From positions 28,258,818 to 28,322,817 of the forward strand of contig OY747716.1 in NCBI GenBank assembly GCA_963556495.2: a stretch of 64,000 nt of DNA, read 5' to 3'. Positions 36,481-64,000 of the stretch are shown piece by piece (positions within the stretch are counted from its first letter, which is position 1; the number at the start of each line of letters is the position of its first letter). Made by a program: the position numbers and the translations under genes. The notes beneath the pieces are model-generated. The model worked only from the letters and a program-made list of their open reading frames with translations, searched no databases and had not been told where the DNA came from. The stretch is from Valencia hispanica (taxonomy: Eukaryota; Chordata; Actinopteri; Cyprinodontiformes; Valenciidae).

Positions 36481-37605
36481 TAACAGTGCCTAGCAAACAT
36501 TTTCAACTTTTTGTGACTTTACAAATAAAAGCCTTAATATTTTATTTTCTATGATAGAGCAACAAAGAGTAATTAATTGGGAAATGAAAAGGCATGATTT
36601 CTTGAACTTTTATCACAAATAAAAGTATATTTGTTCTGACCTCTCTACTCAGATGCGCCTAAATAAACTCCAGTTAAACCATACCGTCCCATAATTAGTA
36701 AAGTGTGCAGAAGCTGAAAGCAGCATAGGTGCTAAAACCATACCTCAAGCTCTGAACATATTTACAGAGCTCAATGACAGCATTAATCAGAGAAGCAACC
36801 AAGAGGCCTACAGTATGGCAACTCTGAAGGAGATGAAGAGAGCCACAGCTCAGGTGAGAGAATCTATTACCAGGACAGATATTGGACGTTCACTCCACAA
36901 ATCTGGCCTCATGAAAGAGTGGCAAGAAGAAGGCCTTTATTGAAAACAAGAACACGGTATGCTCCTAATACAGCATCACACGGTGAAATGGTGTTTGCAG
37001 CATCAAGCTGTTGGGATGCTGTTCTTCAGCAGGGATAGAAAAGGTAGATGGTGCTAAAAACACTGTTATCATGGAAGAAAAGCTGCACAAGACTTGAGAC
37101 TGTGGCAAAGATTTACCTTTCAACAGAACAACCCAAAAGATACAGTCATAGCTACAATGGATTGGCTTAGATCAAAGCATCTTCATGTGGTGGAATGGCC
37201 CAGTCAAAGTCCAGACCTAAATCCAATTGAGATTCTTTAGTAAAATTTGAAATTTGATGTTAACAGTCAGTCTTCATCCAATCAGACTGAGCTTGACCTG
37301 TTTTGCACCAATAAATGGACTAACTAGCAAAAACACACCCAAAAAACCTTAAAGCTCTACTTGGTGCAAAAGGTGATTCTACCAAGCATTTAACTAGGGG
37401 CTGAACACAAATACACTCTGAACTTTTCAGATTATCTTTTTGTAAAAAATAAAAAATAAAAAATATTTCCAAGATTCCACAAATTCTGTGTTACTTTGTC
37501 TCTCTGTTACATAAAATCTTAATAAAATGCATTGATGTTTGTGGTTGTAACGTGATGAAAAGTGATCAAGTTTAAGGGATATGAATACATTTGCACAGCA
37601 GTGTA
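36481..37605 (+). mobile_element. decayed Tc1-like transposon downstream of prex2
   Basis: The left end 'acagtgcctagcaaacattt' and right end 'atttgcacagcagtgta' are remnants of Tc1 inverted repeats with TA flanks. Between them lie 'agagccacagctcaggtgag', 'gacgttcactccacaaatct', 'aatggcccagtcaaagtcca' and 'attgagattctttagtaaaa' on the plus strand. Most of the transposase frame is lost. It lies antisense to prex2 and ends about 330 bp past its stop. Confidence 0.7.
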
Positions 37606-37799
37606 AATATAATTCAAACTAGCATGAAATTAATATATCTTCCACAAAAACATGAAAACAGTTACATGATGGGATTTATGTTTCCTTTTGCTTTCTCACT
37701 CAGACCGAATATCTCTTTTGGTACAATATACATTTAAAAAAAACAATGTGTATAAAGTACAACAGTCAAAATATAAAGCATTAAAATACTATTTAAAAC

Positions 37800-37805
37800 T
37801 TTATT
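37800..37805 (-). terminator. candidate prex2 polyadenylation signal
   Basis: AATAAA on the minus strand about 130 bases past the stop codon, in an AT-rich segment. It is the nearest canonical signal. Teleost 3' UTRs can be much longer, and the decayed Tc1 copy ending at about 37605 could lie within a longer one. Confidence 0.4.
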
Positions 37806-37932
37806 TACATCATAGGCAGCTAGAGTGGACATATACAAGGCACTGTCTTCAACTAGATTAGCATACTGGTGGAGGGAGAAGTTTGATTGCTGAACCTGAA
37901 GAACGTTTCAGCATGTTCTTCAATGCAGTACA

Positions 37933-63649
<25,717 letters not shown>

Positions 63650-64000
63650 CTTACAGAAGACAAACAAAAGAGGCATAGTATGGGTTAATAAGAGAAGCAC
63701 CCAGCACATTTATTTTCTCCCCAGTTAAATACATTTAAAAATAGCTTTAAAATAAGTGTATCTTATATTGCAGCAGCACAATCTCACATTGAAAAGCATG
63801 CTTAAAATCAAACATTTAATTTAATGACATTTATTCTGGAGGAAAACAATCCTGTGTTGGCAAATGAAATAGCTTTTTAACAAAAAGAATGTACACTGGT
63901 TTGAGAAGTGATTTCCAAACTTATTCCACATATGTGAGATATAGACTTAACAATTCAAGTAAAAAAACAAAAACATTTCTAGCAGGAAAAAGATTAAAAA
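63650..64000. other. prex2 intron upstream of exon A
   Basis: AT-rich with no splice-bounded exon in phase with exon A. Confidence 0.5.

Overview
This is a vertebrate nuclear window, almost certainly from a ray-finned (teleost) fish. It has compact exons with canonical GT/AG introns, a CpG-rich gene start and a dense mix of Tc1/mariner, hAT, Harbinger-like, L2/CR1-type LINE and tRNA-derived SINE copies typical of teleosts. There is no bacterial or viral gene organisation. I did not find a new multi-gene system. The value of the window lies in a split host gene that can be reassembled exon by exon, its neighbour, and an instructive set of nested and rearranged transposons.

Host genes, both on the minus strand. 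Seven exons between 63649 and 37933 join in perfect phase into the last 243 codons of a P-Rex guanine-nucleotide exchange factor. They encode the C-terminal inositol-polyphosphate-4-phosphatase-like domain with a C-x5-R motif. Downstream, a CpG-rich segment at 32058-32540 precedes a 69-bp first coding exon (32057-31989) matching the N-terminus of C8orf34, an RIIa-like protein. PREX2 and C8orf34 are same-strand neighbours in human, so the gene order supports prex2 rather than prex1. Everything below about 31.99 kb is then probably the first intron of c8orf34.

Region 1-31.9 kb (presumed c8orf34 intron 1): a SAP-like transposon exon remnant near the left edge; a decayed Tc1 copy (3.9-4.8 kb); LINE family A copy 1 (8.1-10.8 kb); a long LINE family B copy with esterase-type ORF1, endonuclease and reverse transcriptase (12.9-17.8 kb), itself inserted in an older Tc1 element; another Tc1 relic (18.7-19.4 kb); LINE A copy 2 (20.2-24.9 kb) split by a hAT element with 12-bp inverted ends and 8-bp target duplication; a SINE on the tail of that LINE; a hAT-type MITE; a Harbinger-like relic holding an L2 tail (27.6-28.9 kb); and a Tc1 relic at 30.9-31.5 kb.

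Region 32.5-37.9 kb (between the two genes): a minus-strand LINE B copy with a large internal deletion, a SINE, a palindromic MITE and a decayed Tc1 copy ending about 330 bp past the prex2 stop codon.

Region 38-64 kb (prex2 introns): a structurally complete Tc1 element (43940-45526) with 214-bp inverted repeats but a broken transposase, several older Tc1/mariner relics, a MITE with visible target duplication inside one of them, a (TA)n/(TG)n block about 40 bp upstream of an exon, SINE remnants, and a fold-back inverted duplication of a dead LINE at 56.3-57.4 kb. That fold-back is the most unusual structure in the window.
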